Below, in pieces: positions 36,019 to 46,163 of a DNA stretch of 64,000 nucleotides. The DNA lies in assembly GCA_000296795.1 (NCBI GenBank), contig BAFH01000002.1, positions 124,001-188,000 of the forward strand. The letters run 5' to 3'. The DNA comes from Candidatus Jettenia caeni (lineage in GTDB: Bacteria > Planctomycetota > Brocadiia > Brocadiales > Brocadiaceae). The stretch's first letter is position 1, and every line of letters begins with the position of its first letter. The translations under genes and the position numbers were made by a program. The notes under the pieces are model-generated. The model was given only the letters and a program-made list of their open reading frames with translations, was not told where the DNA came from and did no database searches.

Positions 36019-39000
36019 TTATACTTCCAATACCTCTCGTACTCTTCTTAAAAGCTCGTTTGGTAAAACAGGCTTTGGAATAAAATGTAACCCTTCCTTA
36101 AGAATGTCTTTTTTATTTATAACTTCCTCACTATATCCGCTGATGAAAAGGGCTTTAATATCTGGCGCTATTTGCCTTATCACATCATAGGCAGCTTTAC
36201 CATCCTTAATTGGCATTATTACATCTACTATAAGGCAATGAATCTTATTTTTATTGTCAATAAATTTTCTTATCATATCATCGCCATCTACTGCTTCTAT
36301 GATTTTATAACCAGCCTTTTGAAGTACTATCTTGATAAGGATCCTAACCTCTTTCTCATCCTCTGCTAATAATATCGTCTCCTTACCACCTTTGGTGACA
36401 AGCATTTCTGATTCTATCTCATCAACTACCGATTCAATTACCGGTATGTACATCTTGAATATCGAACCTTTGCCCGGTTCACTATCAACATTTATGTAGC
36501 CCTGATGCTGCTTAACGATTCCATACACTATCGCCAGCCCAAGACCTGTGCCTTTTCCAACTTCTTTCGTTGTAAAGAACGGTTCAAAAATCCTTTTTTT
36601 CGTTTCATTATCCATGCCTATACCCGTATCTGAGATAGAGACAAGAACATACTTCCCAACCATACCGTAACCATGAATCTTTATAAATTCACTATCTAAT
36701 TCCACAACTTCCGTAATTATTGTTAAAGAGCCTCCATCAGGCATGGCATCTCTTGCATTGGTTACAAGGTTCATTAAGACTTGTTCTATCTGGTTACTAT
36801 CGGCCATAACGATACAGTTTTTATCTATAAATATAGTCTTGAGCTGAATATCTTCGCCAATGAGTCTTACCAGTAAGCTTTCGACCCTTTTTATAACCTC
36901 ATTCAAATTTACCGGTTTTGGGTTGTTTTTCTGTTTTCTGCTAAAGGTAAGAAGACCTTTCGTTAAATTAGCAGCCCTTTCTGTTGATGTAAGTATCTTT
37001 TGGATATAGATCATCAATGAATTATCTTTCTCCAGCTCATTCTGTAGCAGGTTTCCATATCCCATTATTATTGCGAGGATATTATTAAAATCATGAGCAA
37101 TGCCTCCTGCAAGGGTACCAATAGATTCTAATTTCTGAACATGATACAACTGTTCTTTCAGTTTTGATTCTGATTCCTCCGCTTTTTTAATATTGGTAAT
37201 ATCCTCTGCAATCTCAATGAAATGAGTAATAATACCCTCTTTATTTTTTACTGGTGAAATATTTGCAATTTCCCAATAAAGATCGCCATTCTTTTTCTTA
37301 TTCAGAAACTCCCCGCGCCATTTACCTCCGGAAGAGATGGTATTCCATAATCGCTTATATTCTTCCCTTGATGTTTTTCCAGATTTTAAGATGCATGGAT
37401 TTTTCCCGATAACTTCTTCTGTACTATAACCTGTTAGTTCTGTAAATTTTGGATTAACATATTGAATATTGCCGCAGGTATCAGTAATAATGATTACATT
37501 CGAGCTTTGTTCGATAGCACACGATAATTTTTGAAGCTGCTCTTCCATCTGCTTATGCTCGGTAATATCTGAAAATAAACCATTAGCATACCTGTTACCA
37601 TCCTTGGTATAGGTTATCACTGCCCTATCATGTATCCAAATCCAGGATTCATCCTTTCTTCTAATCCTGTATTTAACATCAAATATCTTATTTAATTTAA
37701 ATAATAATGAATATTCCTCTCTCACTCTCTCAACATCTTCTGGATGAATTCTTTCAAACCAGAGAGAGTTACCTGCCTTATAGATTTCTTCCGGCGTATA
37801 TCCATAAACCTTTTCTATATTTGGGGTAATAAAAAGAGTTGTACCTGTTTGATCGGCGGTCCACATGACATCCGGTATATTCTCGACAAGTAAACGATAT
37901 TTTTCCTCTTTCTCATGTAACAATTTTTCCATCCGTTTGCGTCCGGTAATATCGGTTGAAATACCACAGATTGAGTGCATAATTCCATGAGAGTCATAGA
38001 GGGGAAACTTGACTGAAATGTACGTATGTAATCCATCATCATGCGGCACTACTTCCTCAAATTCCAGGGAAACACTAGCTTCGATTACCTTACGATCATT
38101 TATCCTCAAAGCATCGGCAATCTCCTTTGACCACATATCGTAGTCAGCCTTGTCTTTCAGCTCTTCTTGTTTAATCTGTAACACCTTTTCACATAATTTA
38201 TTAATAAAAGTATATCTACCCTGCATGTCTTTGACATAAATGAGTGCTGTTGCATTATTAAGAATGGCTTGTAGCCTTTCTTCACTATTATATAACGCTT
38301 CCTCAATTTGCTTGCGCTGAATAATAACACCTAACTGAGTAGCAACTGATGAAATAAGTCCGATCAATCGCTCATCCTTATCATGTTGTTCCCGCACAAA
38401 AAAATTCAGTACAGCAATAACCTTATCATTTGCTATGACAGGAATACCTATCGCCGCTTTTAGACCGCACTCTTTTGCAATTGATGCACGAGGAAAATCT
38501 CCATCCACGGTAGCATCTTTCCGCCATTCAGGTGCTCCCAAAGACCATACACGACCAGGCAGACCAACTCCCGGTAAAAAAGTAAACTTTTGGCTTTTCT
38601 TTCTAAATTCTTCTAAGCCTTCAGAATTGTTATGCCATACCTGAATACATTTGAGATACCCGTCATCAGAGGATGGAAGCCAGGCTTCACCGTAATCCCA
38701 GTCCGTATATTTACACACTTTACACAATACAATATCCAGTACGGAATGCAAGTCATCTGCTTCAGATGTTGATATAATGATGGTTTGCAGGAGTTTAATC
38801 TCTTCCTCCATGCGCTCACATTCTGTAATATCCTGGATCGTTCCAATTATTCGGGTAACTTTTGCTGTCCCATCACCGGCTTGAATTTGAGCTGGAACGG
38901 TAATATCAGGGGCACCGACGGCAATATACTTTGCAATATTGGAGATTGTACGGAAAGGCTTCACTGCTTTTTTCATGAAGCGAATACAGAGACAGATAAC

Positions 39001-39486
39001 CAGAACGATAACAATTACAGCAGGTATGAGTACACCGATGAGCACTTTTTTTATGGGAACAAGTACCTCATCTTTATGGATCCCAACCAGTAAGACCCAT
39101 TTCATGGAAGGGATGTACCTTGATGCACCTATAACTTCTCTACCCCGGTAATTCTTATAGAATCTACGGATTTCTTTATTTACTGTTAAGCATACGTTAA
39201 CCGGGAATGTATCGACCACGTGTTTCAATACGATATCCTTCATGCATTGAGTTTTTATAAAACCATCACTGGTAACATTTTGGATAGGGAGTTTGGCCGC
39301 TTCCAGAAATTGAGACATATGACATTCGTAAAATCCTGCAAGAATAGTTATGTCATCAAGGATATGTTCTTTAAGGTATGCTTTATTTTGTTTATAGATC
39401 AAAAGGAACGTGATAAAAACAGGAAGAAGGATAATGAGAATCCCGAACAATACTTTTACAGAGAGCGGTCTTGCACATTTCTTCAT
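36019..39486 (-). CDS. Large membrane-anchored PAS/GAF hybrid histidine kinase
   Basis: A 1155-residue protein. Transmembrane helices at about residues 10-30 and 145-168 bracket a short sensor loop. Then come a PAS-like linker, a GAF domain (around 230-400), three PAS domains with PAC motifs, a HisKA domain ([14 protein letters not shown]), an HATPase_c domain ([19 protein letters not shown]) and a C-terminal receiver with Asp in [12 protein letters not shown]. Its start codon directly abuts the stop of the CDC48-type ATPase gene, so the two are co-translated. It lies in the gas vesicle run and probably senses several small-molecule or redox cues. Confidence 0.93.
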   Translation of the reverse strand: MKKCARPLSVKVLFGILIILLPVFITFLLIYKQNKAYLKEHILDDITILAGFYECHMSQFLEAAKLPIQNVTSDGFIKTQCMKDIVLKHVVDTFPVNVCLTVNKEIRRFYKNYRGREVIGASRYIPSMKWVLLVGIHKDEVLVPIKKVLIGVLIPAVIVIVLVICLCIRFMKKAVKPFRTISNIAKYIAVGAPDITVPAQIQAGDGTAKVTRIIGTIQDITECERMEEEIKLLQTIIISTSEADDLHSVLDIVLCKVCKYTDWDYGEAWLPSSDDGYLKCIQVWHNNSEGLEEFRKKSQKFTFLPGVGLPGRVWSLGAPEWRKDATVDGDFPRASIAKECGLKAAIGIPVIANDKVIAVLNFFVREQHDKDERLIGLISSVATQLGVIIQRKQIEEALYNSEERLQAILNNATALIYVKDMQGRYTFINKLCEKVLQIKQEELKDKADYDMWSKEIADALRINDRKVIEASVSLEFEEVVPHDDGLHTYISVKFPLYDSHGIMHSICGISTDITGRKRMEKLLHEKEEKYRLLVENIPDVMWTADQTGTTLFITPNIEKVYGYTPEEIYKAGNSLWFERIHPEDVERVREEYSLLFKLNKIFDVKYRIRRKDESWIWIHDRAVITYTKDGNRYANGLFSDITEHKQMEEQLQKLSCAIEQSSNVIIITDTCGNIQYVNPKFTELTGYSTEEVIGKNPCILKSGKTSREEYKRLWNTISSGGKWRGEFLNKKKNGDLYWEIANISPVKNKEGIITHFIEIAEDITNIKKAEESESKLKEQLYHVQKLESIGTLAGGIAHDFNNILAIIMGYGNLLQNELEKDNSLMIYIQKILTSTERAANLTKGLLTFSRKQKNNPKPVNLNEVIKRVESLLVRLIGEDIQLKTIFIDKNCIVMADSNQIEQVLMNLVTNARDAMPDGGSLTIITEVVELDSEFIKIHGYGMVGKYVLVSISDTGIGMDNETKKRIFEPFFTTKEVGKGTGLGLAIVYGIVKQHQGYINVDSEPGKGSIFKMYIPVIESVVDEIESEMLVTKGGKETILLAEDEKEVRILIKIVLQKAGYKIIEAVDGDDMIRKFIDNKNKIHCLIVDVIMPIKDGKAAYDVIRQIAPDIKALFISGYSEEVINKKDILKEGLHFIPKPVLPNELLRRVREVLEV

Positions 39487-41607
39487 CTATAGACTCACTC
39501 TTTGCTTCACCTCTTCCACTGCATTACCAAAATCACCTGCTGTTACTATAAATCCTTCACTGCTTACCTTCTGTTGAGCGATAGCACTGCGAATGGCCAT
39601 TAATACCGCCCTCTTGCAAATCAATTCTATATCTGCACCTGTCATCCCTTCAGTCTCCCATGCATATTTTTTCAGATCTATTCCTTTTTCCAGCGGTTTA
39701 TCATGGGTATGTACCTGAAATATTTTTAAACGGGTATCTGCGTCGGGGATGGGAATTTCAATAAGATAATCGAATCGTCCTGCACGAAGCAGAGCCGGGT
39801 CTATTTGCTCCATGCGATTTGTAGCTGCAAGCACCAGAACCCCCTTCAACTCTTCAATACCATCCATTTCTGTAAGAAATTGACCGATGACACGTTCGGT
39901 CACATGAGAATCGCCTCCTTCTCCACGTTTCGGAACAATGACATCTAACTCATCGAAGAAGATAATACAAGGAGCCGCCTGTTTTGCCTTCTTGAATATA
40001 TCCCTGATACCTCGTTCCGATTCGCCAACATATTTTGAAATAAGAGCAGGCCCTTTGATTGAGATAAAATTAACCTTTGTCTCATTGGCTACGGCCTTAG
40101 CCATAAGTGTCTTTCCCGTTCCCGGAGGGCCGTAGAGCAATATTCCCCTGGGTGAACTAATCTTTGCATAGGTAAATAAATCGGTATATTTCAACGGCCA
40201 TTCTACAGCCTCCCGAATCTGTTGTTTTATTGTCTCAAGCCCTCCGACATCTTCCCATCCTACATCCGGAATCTCTACAAACACTTCGCGCAAGGCAGAA
40301 GGCTCTACTTCTTTCAGCGCATCGATAAAATGTTCCATACATACTTTCATATTCATCAGGGTCTCATAAGGTATATTGGATGCATCAAAATTAATTTCCG
40401 GAATAACCTTTCTTAAGCAGAGCATCGCAGCTTCCCGGCAGAGCGCCTGAAGATCTGCTCCTACAAAACCGTGAGTAATTTCAGCAAGCTTATCGAGACT
40501 TACATCTTCAGACAGTGGCATGCCCCGGCTGTGTATCTCGAGGATTGAAAATCGTGCTTTCTTATCAGGAATAGGAATGGAAATTTCCCGGTCAAAACGT
40601 CCTGGCCGTCTCAACGCCGGATCCAAAGCGCCTGGAATATTGGTAGCGGCAATGACAATAACATGACCACGGCTATCAAGTCCGTCCATAAGGGCCAGGA
40701 GTTGAGCTACCACCCTTTTTTCAACATCTCCTACCACATGTTCCCGTTTCGGCGCTATAGCATCGATCTCATCGAGAAAAATAATGCTCGGTGCGTGCTT
40801 TTTTGCATCCTCGAAGATCTCCCGAAGCCGTGCCTCGCTTTCCCCATAAAATTTATGAATAATTTCCGGGCCGTTAATGGTAATGAAATATGCTTCGGTC
40901 TCATTGGCTACCGCACGGGCAATAAGCGTTTTTCCACATCCTGGAGGGCCGTAGAGCAATACACCCTTGGGGGCATCAATCCCTAAACGCTCGAACACCT
41001 CGGGATGTTTTAATGGAAGTTCAATCATCTCCCGTATTCTTTGTATTTCATGACTAAGGCCGCCGATATCCTCATACGAAAATTTGATGCGATCACCCGA
41101 TCCCGGTTTCTTCTCATCGATTTTTAATACTGTCGTGGGATTGATAATTACAATCCCTTTCGGAGTTGTGCTTTCAACGATAAAATCGGAAAACCGGCTG
41201 CCAAAGAGTGTGGCGCGGATCCGGTCACCCGCAATAACAGGAAGCCCATCGAGTAAACTTCCTATATACTTACTATCCCGGTCGAGATTCGTTGCATTCA
41301 TAGGAACGAGAACGACATTGTTTGCAGGATTCCATGATCTCTTCCTTACCAGAATCTTCTCATCTAAACTTATCTGGGCATTGCCCCGGGTCAAACCGTC
41401 GATTTGGATCTTGCTCATTCCTCTCTCTTCTTTAAAGGCAGGCATTATCTTTGCGACGGTACTTCTCTTACCTACGATTTCTACAATATCTCCAACCGTA
41501 GCATGCAACTTTTCAATATCAGCAGGATCGATTCGCGCTAACCCTCTTCCCACATCTTTTCTTACTGCTTCCGCAACCTTTAATGATATTTCACTGTTGT
41601 CTTTCAT
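39487..41607 (-). CDS. CDC48/VAT-type double AAA ATPase
   Basis: A 706-residue protein from ATG 41607 (GGGGAG upstream; ATG 41643 is a longer option without a ribosome site). A CDC48 N-terminal double-psi barrel (LKVAEAVRKDVGRGLARID core) is followed by D1 (GPPGCGKT, IIFLDEIDAI) and D2 (GPPGTGKT, IIFFDELDVI) AAA domains, each with its arginine finger region. The C-terminal hydrophobic proteasome-docking motif typical of archaeal VAT is not seen. CDC48 proteins unfold or extract proteins with ATP. Its position between gvpH and the hybrid kinase suggests work on vesicle proteins. Confidence 0.92.
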   Translation of the reverse strand: MKDNSEISLKVAEAVRKDVGRGLARIDPADIEKLHATVGDIVEIVGKRSTVAKIMPAFKEERGMSKIQIDGLTRGNAQISLDEKILVRKRSWNPANNVVLVPMNATNLDRDSKYIGSLLDGLPVIAGDRIRATLFGSRFSDFIVESTTPKGIVIINPTTVLKIDEKKPGSGDRIKFSYEDIGGLSHEIQRIREMIELPLKHPEVFERLGIDAPKGVLLYGPPGCGKTLIARAVANETEAYFITINGPEIIHKFYGESEARLREIFEDAKKHAPSIIFLDEIDAIAPKREHVVGDVEKRVVAQLLALMDGLDSRGHVIVIAATNIPGALDPALRRPGRFDREISIPIPDKKARFSILEIHSRGMPLSEDVSLDKLAEITHGFVGADLQALCREAAMLCLRKVIPEINFDASNIPYETLMNMKVCMEHFIDALKEVEPSALREVFVEIPDVGWEDVGGLETIKQQIREAVEWPLKYTDLFTYAKISSPRGILLYGPPGTGKTLMAKAVANETKVNFISIKGPALISKYVGESERGIRDIFKKAKQAAPCIIFFDELDVIVPKRGEGGDSHVTERVIGQFLTEMDGIEELKGVLVLAATNRMEQIDPALLRAGRFDYLIEIPIPDADTRLKIFQVHTHDKPLEKGIDLKKYAWETEGMTGADIELICKRAVLMAIRSAIAQQKVSSEGFIVTAGDFGNAVEEVKQRVSL

Positions 41608-41688
41608 CCTAAAAATGCTCCCCGCCTTCCCTATAAAAGACATAAAATTTTAAAAGAAACGCCTATTTCTCTTAATTAGCCTGAATAC

Positions 41689-42210
41689 TTATCTTGCTAG
41701 TTTTATTTCCAGTACCCCATTCTTATAGGTATGTATCATGGTATCTTTGGTAAAGCTTTCTTTCAGAAGGATCTCCTTATAATATTTCTTCTGCTGAGTC
41801 TCGGCTGAAATTTCTAATATATCATCTTTTATGGTTACCTGAATATCCTTCTCATCTACTCCGGGCATTTCGGCGATGATTTGAATATAATGTGCCTCCT
41901 CAAAGATATCTACTAAAGGCTCTCGCACCTCATCTACACCAACATCGCCTTTTTTGTCCTTGCGTATATTACCAAAGGGTTCGACCTTTACCTTATCAGT
42001 ACCAAAACCACCTACCTTTATAGAAAAGCCATATACGCCACTCAAATTTTTGTTCAGACCTTTGATCTCGCCCGTTTTCTGAAACTCCTTCCCCTTTTCC
42101 GTGAGATCTGATAGCTTGTCCACAAGATCACCCAAACCCTTAAAGATACCGCCTAATCCTATGTCAAAACTGCCCTCTGATTCTCTTTTTTCACCTTTTT
42201 TGGATGCCAT
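41689..42210 (-). CDS. gvpH: Hsp20-type gas vesicle protein GvpH
   Basis: A 173-residue protein. The N-terminal Gly/Lys-rich half contains a GvpH-like segment (GLGGIFKGLGDLVDKLSDL) and the C-terminal half is an alpha-crystallin domain (IQIIAEMPGVDEKDIQVTI; KNGVLEIKL). GvpH in haloarchaea is an Hsp20-like chaperone of vesicle assembly. AAGGAAG precedes the start. It lies 82 bases upstream of the CDC48-type gene. Confidence 0.88.
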   Translation of the reverse strand: MASKKGEKRESEGSFDIGLGGIFKGLGDLVDKLSDLTEKGKEFQKTGEIKGLNKNLSGVYGFSIKVGGFGTDKVKVEPFGNIRKDKKGDVGVDEVREPLVDIFEEAHYIQIIAEMPGVDEKDIQVTIKDDILEISAETQQKKYYKEILLKESFTKDTMIHTYKNGVLEIKLAR

Positions 42211-42263
42211 AACATTCTTCCTTTCTTAAAAAGATAAATGGTTTTTGTAAGAAAAGCTGTACG

Positions 42264-43763
42264 TCAAGCTAAATTTTGCGCATTGCGGTTAACCTCAGGT
42301 GTAGTTTGTATTGTAATTCCGTACTTCTTGACTTTATAATGCATAGTTTTGTAATCAACTTTGAGAATCTTGGCTGCCTGGCTTTTATTTCCTTTGGTTC
42401 TTTTTAGCACCTCCTCAATTAACCTTTTTTCTGCGTCTTCAATACATTTAGCTACGGTATCATGGAGGGAAAGTTCTTTACCACTATTAATATCTAAATG
42501 TGAAGAAGCGGCACAATCGGCCGCCTGAATTTGGTGTCTTATACCAGATGTCTGATCTTCCCCATGATACTGTTGTTGTTTTGTTTCCAGTATATTTACA
42601 ACAAGATGTTTAGGCTCAATAATTTCTCCTGATAATAATACTGCCCGGCGGATAACATTTTTTAATTCTCTTACATTACCCGGCCAATGATATTCGAGTA
42701 ATATCCCGAGCGCCTCTTTTGTAATTCCCCGAATATTCTTGTTTAATTCCTTATTGGTAATATCCAGAAATCTCTTACAAAGAAAGACAATATCATCCTT
42801 CCGCCGTCTTAACGGCGGTATCTCAATGCAGAATTCGTTCAATCGCTGATACAGGTCCATTCTAAAAGATCCTGATTCTACGAGGGACTCCAGCCGCTCA
42901 TTTCCTGCTGCAACAACACGCACATCAATCTCGACTTCTTTATTGCTCCCCAAACGCCGAATCCTTCGTTCCTGAAGGACTCGCAATAGCTTACCTTGCA
43001 TAGATTTCGGTAAATTTCCAATCTCATCAAGAAATATTGTGCCCCCGGATGCTATTTCAAATTGTCCTATTTTCTTCTGTTCTGCGCCGGTAAAAGCGCC
43101 TTTCTCAAACCCAAAGAGTTCACTCTCAATCAAAGTTTCCGGAATTGAACCGCAATCCACTACGATAAATGCTTTATCCTTTCTGGAACTTCGGCTGTGA
43201 ATACTCCGTGCTACTAATTCTTTACCAGAACCAGTTTCCCCATAAATAAGAACCGTAAAATTGGTCGGAGCAACACACCCTAACAGCTCATTTATCTTCA
43301 TAATCTCGGCACTGGACCCCATTTGTTCGAAGAGCGGCATAGCAAGACCAAATTGCGTTTTCAGTTTATAAATTTCCTGCCGCATAGATCTTTCTTCGAT
43401 AGCTCTTTTTACGGTTAGTTCTAACTCTTCATTATCAAAGGGCTTTGTAATATAATCATATGCGCCAATTTTAATAGCCTCGACTGCCGATCGTATTTCC
43501 CCATAAGCAGTAATTATGATTACAGGAATTTCATTGTTAATACTTCTGATTTGCCGTAATATCTCTATCCCATGCATGCCTGGCATACGAAGATCGAGAA
43601 TAACAACGCTGGGAAATTCCTTGTTAAAAATCTCCATCCCTGTATTGCCATCGCTTGCCATGTAAGTTATATATCCTGATTTGCTTAAAATACGTGAGAT
43701 CATATCACACAAGTCCACTTCATCATCTATAATGAGAACTCTAGCATTGTTGTCTGTTATCAT
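42264..43763 (-). CDS. NtrC-family sigma-54-dependent response regulator
   Basis: A 499-residue protein from ATG 43763, where the receiver motif begins nearby; an in-frame start at 43838 is longer but less likely. Receiver (DDEVDLCD, Asp in VVILDLRMPGMHG), AAA+ central domain with Walker A GETGSGKE and the intact sigma-54 contact loop FEKGAFTGAEQ, then a Fis-type helix-turn-helix (NKSQAAKILKVDYKTMHYK). A 40-residue variable linker separates the last two. It lies 54 bases upstream of gvpH and is a good candidate regulator of the gas vesicle genes. Confidence 0.95.
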   Translation of the reverse strand: MITDNNARVLIIDDEVDLCDMISRILSKSGYITYMASDGNTGMEIFNKEFPSVVILDLRMPGMHGIEILRQIRSINNEIPVIIITAYGEIRSAVEAIKIGAYDYITKPFDNEELELTVKRAIEERSMRQEIYKLKTQFGLAMPLFEQMGSSAEIMKINELLGCVAPTNFTVLIYGETGSGKELVARSIHSRSSRKDKAFIVVDCGSIPETLIESELFGFEKGAFTGAEQKKIGQFEIASGGTIFLDEIGNLPKSMQGKLLRVLQERRIRRLGSNKEVEIDVRVVAAGNERLESLVESGSFRMDLYQRLNEFCIEIPPLRRRKDDIVFLCKRFLDITNKELNKNIRGITKEALGILLEYHWPGNVRELKNVIRRAVLLSGEIIEPKHLVVNILETKQQQYHGEDQTSGIRHQIQAADCAASSHLDINSGKELSLHDTVAKCIEDAEKRLIEEVLKRTKGNKSQAAKILKVDYKTMHYKVKKYGITIQTTPEVNRNAQNLA

Positions 43764-43962
43764 AGGCTCTTTTAGTATCAAAAAAATTTCAATGTATACG
43801 TGTGTATAGTAAGAAACGCCGAGATGAATTGAGAACAACTCTGAACATAAAAATATTACTTTATTAAGAAATGAATGAACATACTATCATCTTATAGGTT
43901 GAGATGATGTTCGTGATACCAAATCCTGCGCTAAGCGTATTTTGGCATGAAGATTTTTCCTG

Positions 43963-44550
43963 TTAATTGAACTTTTGAATGGCAGATGGTATAGTTAAAT
44001 ATTCAACAACGATATCGGATGGTAGTATTTCAACTATCTTATGGAGCATGCCCAGAAAAAGGATGCCTGTTTCACGATCTTTCAGGGTCTCATGGATTCT
44101 GCTGGCAATAAATATATCTCGTTCGGCCATATAATTCTGCCTGATGGTACCCTTTTCAACGGATTTCCCCATGGTTGTATTTTTGATCAGATGATATTCC
44201 TTCATTAACAATGCTGCATCTTCAGTCCCTATCAAGGTAGCCCCTTTACTTATAAGTTTTAGCAGTAATTGATGATTTCTCCCGCCTCTCTGCGCAATGT
44301 CTTGTACAATTTGTAATTCATTACCGCATACCGGTAAACCATCCTGATAGATTTTAACCTGACGATAGCAAAGGTGTTTTTGATTCAAACACTCCTCAAT
44401 ACTTATCCATAGGTCATTTATTCTCTTGAGATGCTGATGCCATTTGTATATACCGTATTTTTGCATATATTCTTTTTTTAATGACCCTGCCATTGAGCCC
44501 ATATCGACTTCAGTATGAATAATCGGTATATAAATAAGTTGTCTTCCCAT
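43963..44550 (-). CDS. Unrecognised protein upstream of the NtrC-type regulator
   Basis: A 195-residue soluble protein starting MGRQLIYIPIIHTEVDMGSM. I do not assign it to a family with confidence. The C-terminal segment RDIFIASRIHETLKDRETGILFLGMLHKIVEILP is reminiscent of TraB/ChaN-like folds (key parts RIHETLKD and GILFLGMLHKI). It opens the minus-strand run that contains the gas vesicle genes and lies 200 bases upstream of the regulator. It may be part of the same system or an unrelated neighbour. Confidence 0.65.
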   Translation of the reverse strand: MGRQLIYIPIIHTEVDMGSMAGSLKKEYMQKYGIYKWHQHLKRINDLWISIEECLNQKHLCYRQVKIYQDGLPVCGNELQIVQDIAQRGGRNHQLLLKLISKGATLIGTEDAALLMKEYHLIKNTTMGKSVEKGTIRQNYMAERDIFIASRIHETLKDRETGILFLGMLHKIVEILPSDIVVEYLTIPSAIQKFN

Positions 44551-44785
44551 CGTTTATGCACTACAAATTTTTAATACTAGAAAAAGGCAAGTTTTATTCC
44601 TACTCCAAGTTTACAAGATCTAAAAATCTTAGAAATATACGTATCCATATATCAATCAAATATCTAGAGCGAATGAAAATTGTCTTTTTTGAATGAAAAT
44701 GACGGAGAAGGACACATTATTATGGTTTTAATTCCATAAATAATATGATACATTTTCTATACAATTATGGCATGCACACCATACT

Positions 44786-46060
44786 TTAATCATGAATACG
44801 TTTTATAACTGCCCCAAGATCAGTTAACCGTTTTTCAAGCCGTTCATAACCCCGATCTAAATGATAGATACGATGGACATGCGTAGTTCCTTGCGCTACT
44901 AAACCTGCAAGTACAAGCCCTGCGCCGGCACGCAGATCCGAAACCATCACATTGGTACCAGATAAAAAAGGTGTTCCACTTACAATTGCGCATGATCCTT
45001 CTACACGAATATCAGCTCCCATTCTCTGTAATTCCGGAGAGTGAATAAATCTATCAGGAAACACCTTCTCGGTAATAACACTTTTCCCTTCTACGGTACA
45101 CAGCAGGGCCATAAACTGCGCCTGCATATCGGTAGGCATGCCCGGATAGGGTAATGTTGTTAAATCAACAGGATGATAGGAACTATTGCCCTTTACCCGG
45201 ACGCTGTTTCCCACAGGAGTTACTTCTACACCAATTTCTCTTAATTTATCAATTACTGCAGAGAGATGCTCTACTTTAACATTTTCCAATGCAATATCAC
45301 CCCTTGTAATAGCGCCAGCAATCATAAATGTTCCTGCCTCAATTCGATCGGGAATGATCTCATAATCAACTCCATGTAATTCCTGAACTCCTTCTATCGT
45401 TAAACGACTTTCACCAATCCCGGTGATTTTTGCGCCCGCCTTATTTAAGAAATTGGCAAGATCCTGCACTTCCGGTTCACAAGCTGCATGTTCAATTATC
45501 GTTGTACCTTCAGCCAATACTGCCGCAGTCATTACATTACAAGTTCCGAGTACGGTTATACCGTATTGCCCCATCAAAGAAATCTCTGCACCTTTTAATC
45601 TTTCCACCGAAGCAGTTATATAACCTTCCGTTGTCTCAATCTGAGCGCCTAATGCCTTAAGACCTTTTATATGCAGATCGATAGGACGTTGGCCAATAAT
45701 ACATCCTCCGGGATAGGAAACCTTTGCCTTGCGTCTTTTACTCAGTAATGGGCCCAAGACACATATAGAAGCCCGCATTTTACTGACAAGTTCATATGGT
45801 GCAGTAAATTTACCCTCATTTTCTCCATCCCGGAATCCTATCTCAAGGGTGCCATCTTCGTGTCTCTTTATTTCTCCACCAAGATTTTTTAATATTTCCG
45901 ATTGCGTCTCAATATCAACAATATTTGGTACGCCTCTTATTCGGGATGGCCCATGTAATAACAGACAGGCAGCCATAATAGGCAAAGCAGCATTCTTTGC
46001 CCCATTTATCCTCGTACTTCCCTCTAAACGACGTCCTCCCTCAATAACAATTTTGTCCAC
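44786..46060 (-). CDS. murA: UDP-N-acetylglucosamine 1-carboxyvinyltransferase
   Basis: A 424-residue EPSP synthase-fold enzyme. It starts at GTG 46060 with GGAGG upstream. NGAKNAALP near the N-terminus and the active-site loop PGGCIIGQRPIDLH with C120 (fosfomycin-sensitive type) are intact. It commits UDP-GlcNAc to peptidoglycan synthesis. A functional murA, with murB at 63069, supports a peptidoglycan-containing wall in this organism. Confidence 0.96.
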   Translation of the reverse strand: MDKIVIEGGRRLEGSTRINGAKNAALPIMAACLLLHGPSRIRGVPNIVDIETQSEILKNLGGEIKRHEDGTLEIGFRDGENEGKFTAPYELVSKMRASICVLGPLLSKRRKAKVSYPGGCIIGQRPIDLHIKGLKALGAQIETTEGYITASVERLKGAEISLMGQYGITVLGTCNVMTAAVLAEGTTIIEHAACEPEVQDLANFLNKAGAKITGIGESRLTIEGVQELHGVDYEIIPDRIEAGTFMIAGAITRGDIALENVKVEHLSAVIDKLREIGVEVTPVGNSVRVKGNSSYHPVDLTTLPYPGMPTDMQAQFMALLCTVEGKSVITEKVFPDRFIHSPELQRMGADIRVEGSCAIVSGTPFLSGTNVMVSDLRAGAGLVLAGLVAQGTTHVHRIYHLDRGYERLEKRLTDLGAVIKRIHD

Positions 46061-46163
46061 AACTTCCTCCAGTATTGCTTAAATGTAATCACAGGGCAAA
46101 GAAGTGCCTTCAGCTTTCTCTTTTTCCTGCGATTCCTCTTTTCCCCGATTTTTCAGATAGTTT

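Noticed and set aside
23361-44550. Gas vesicle run as a recent horizontally acquired island
   Set aside because: No integrase, tRNA edge or clear change in base composition was seen; the possibility is open but unsupported.
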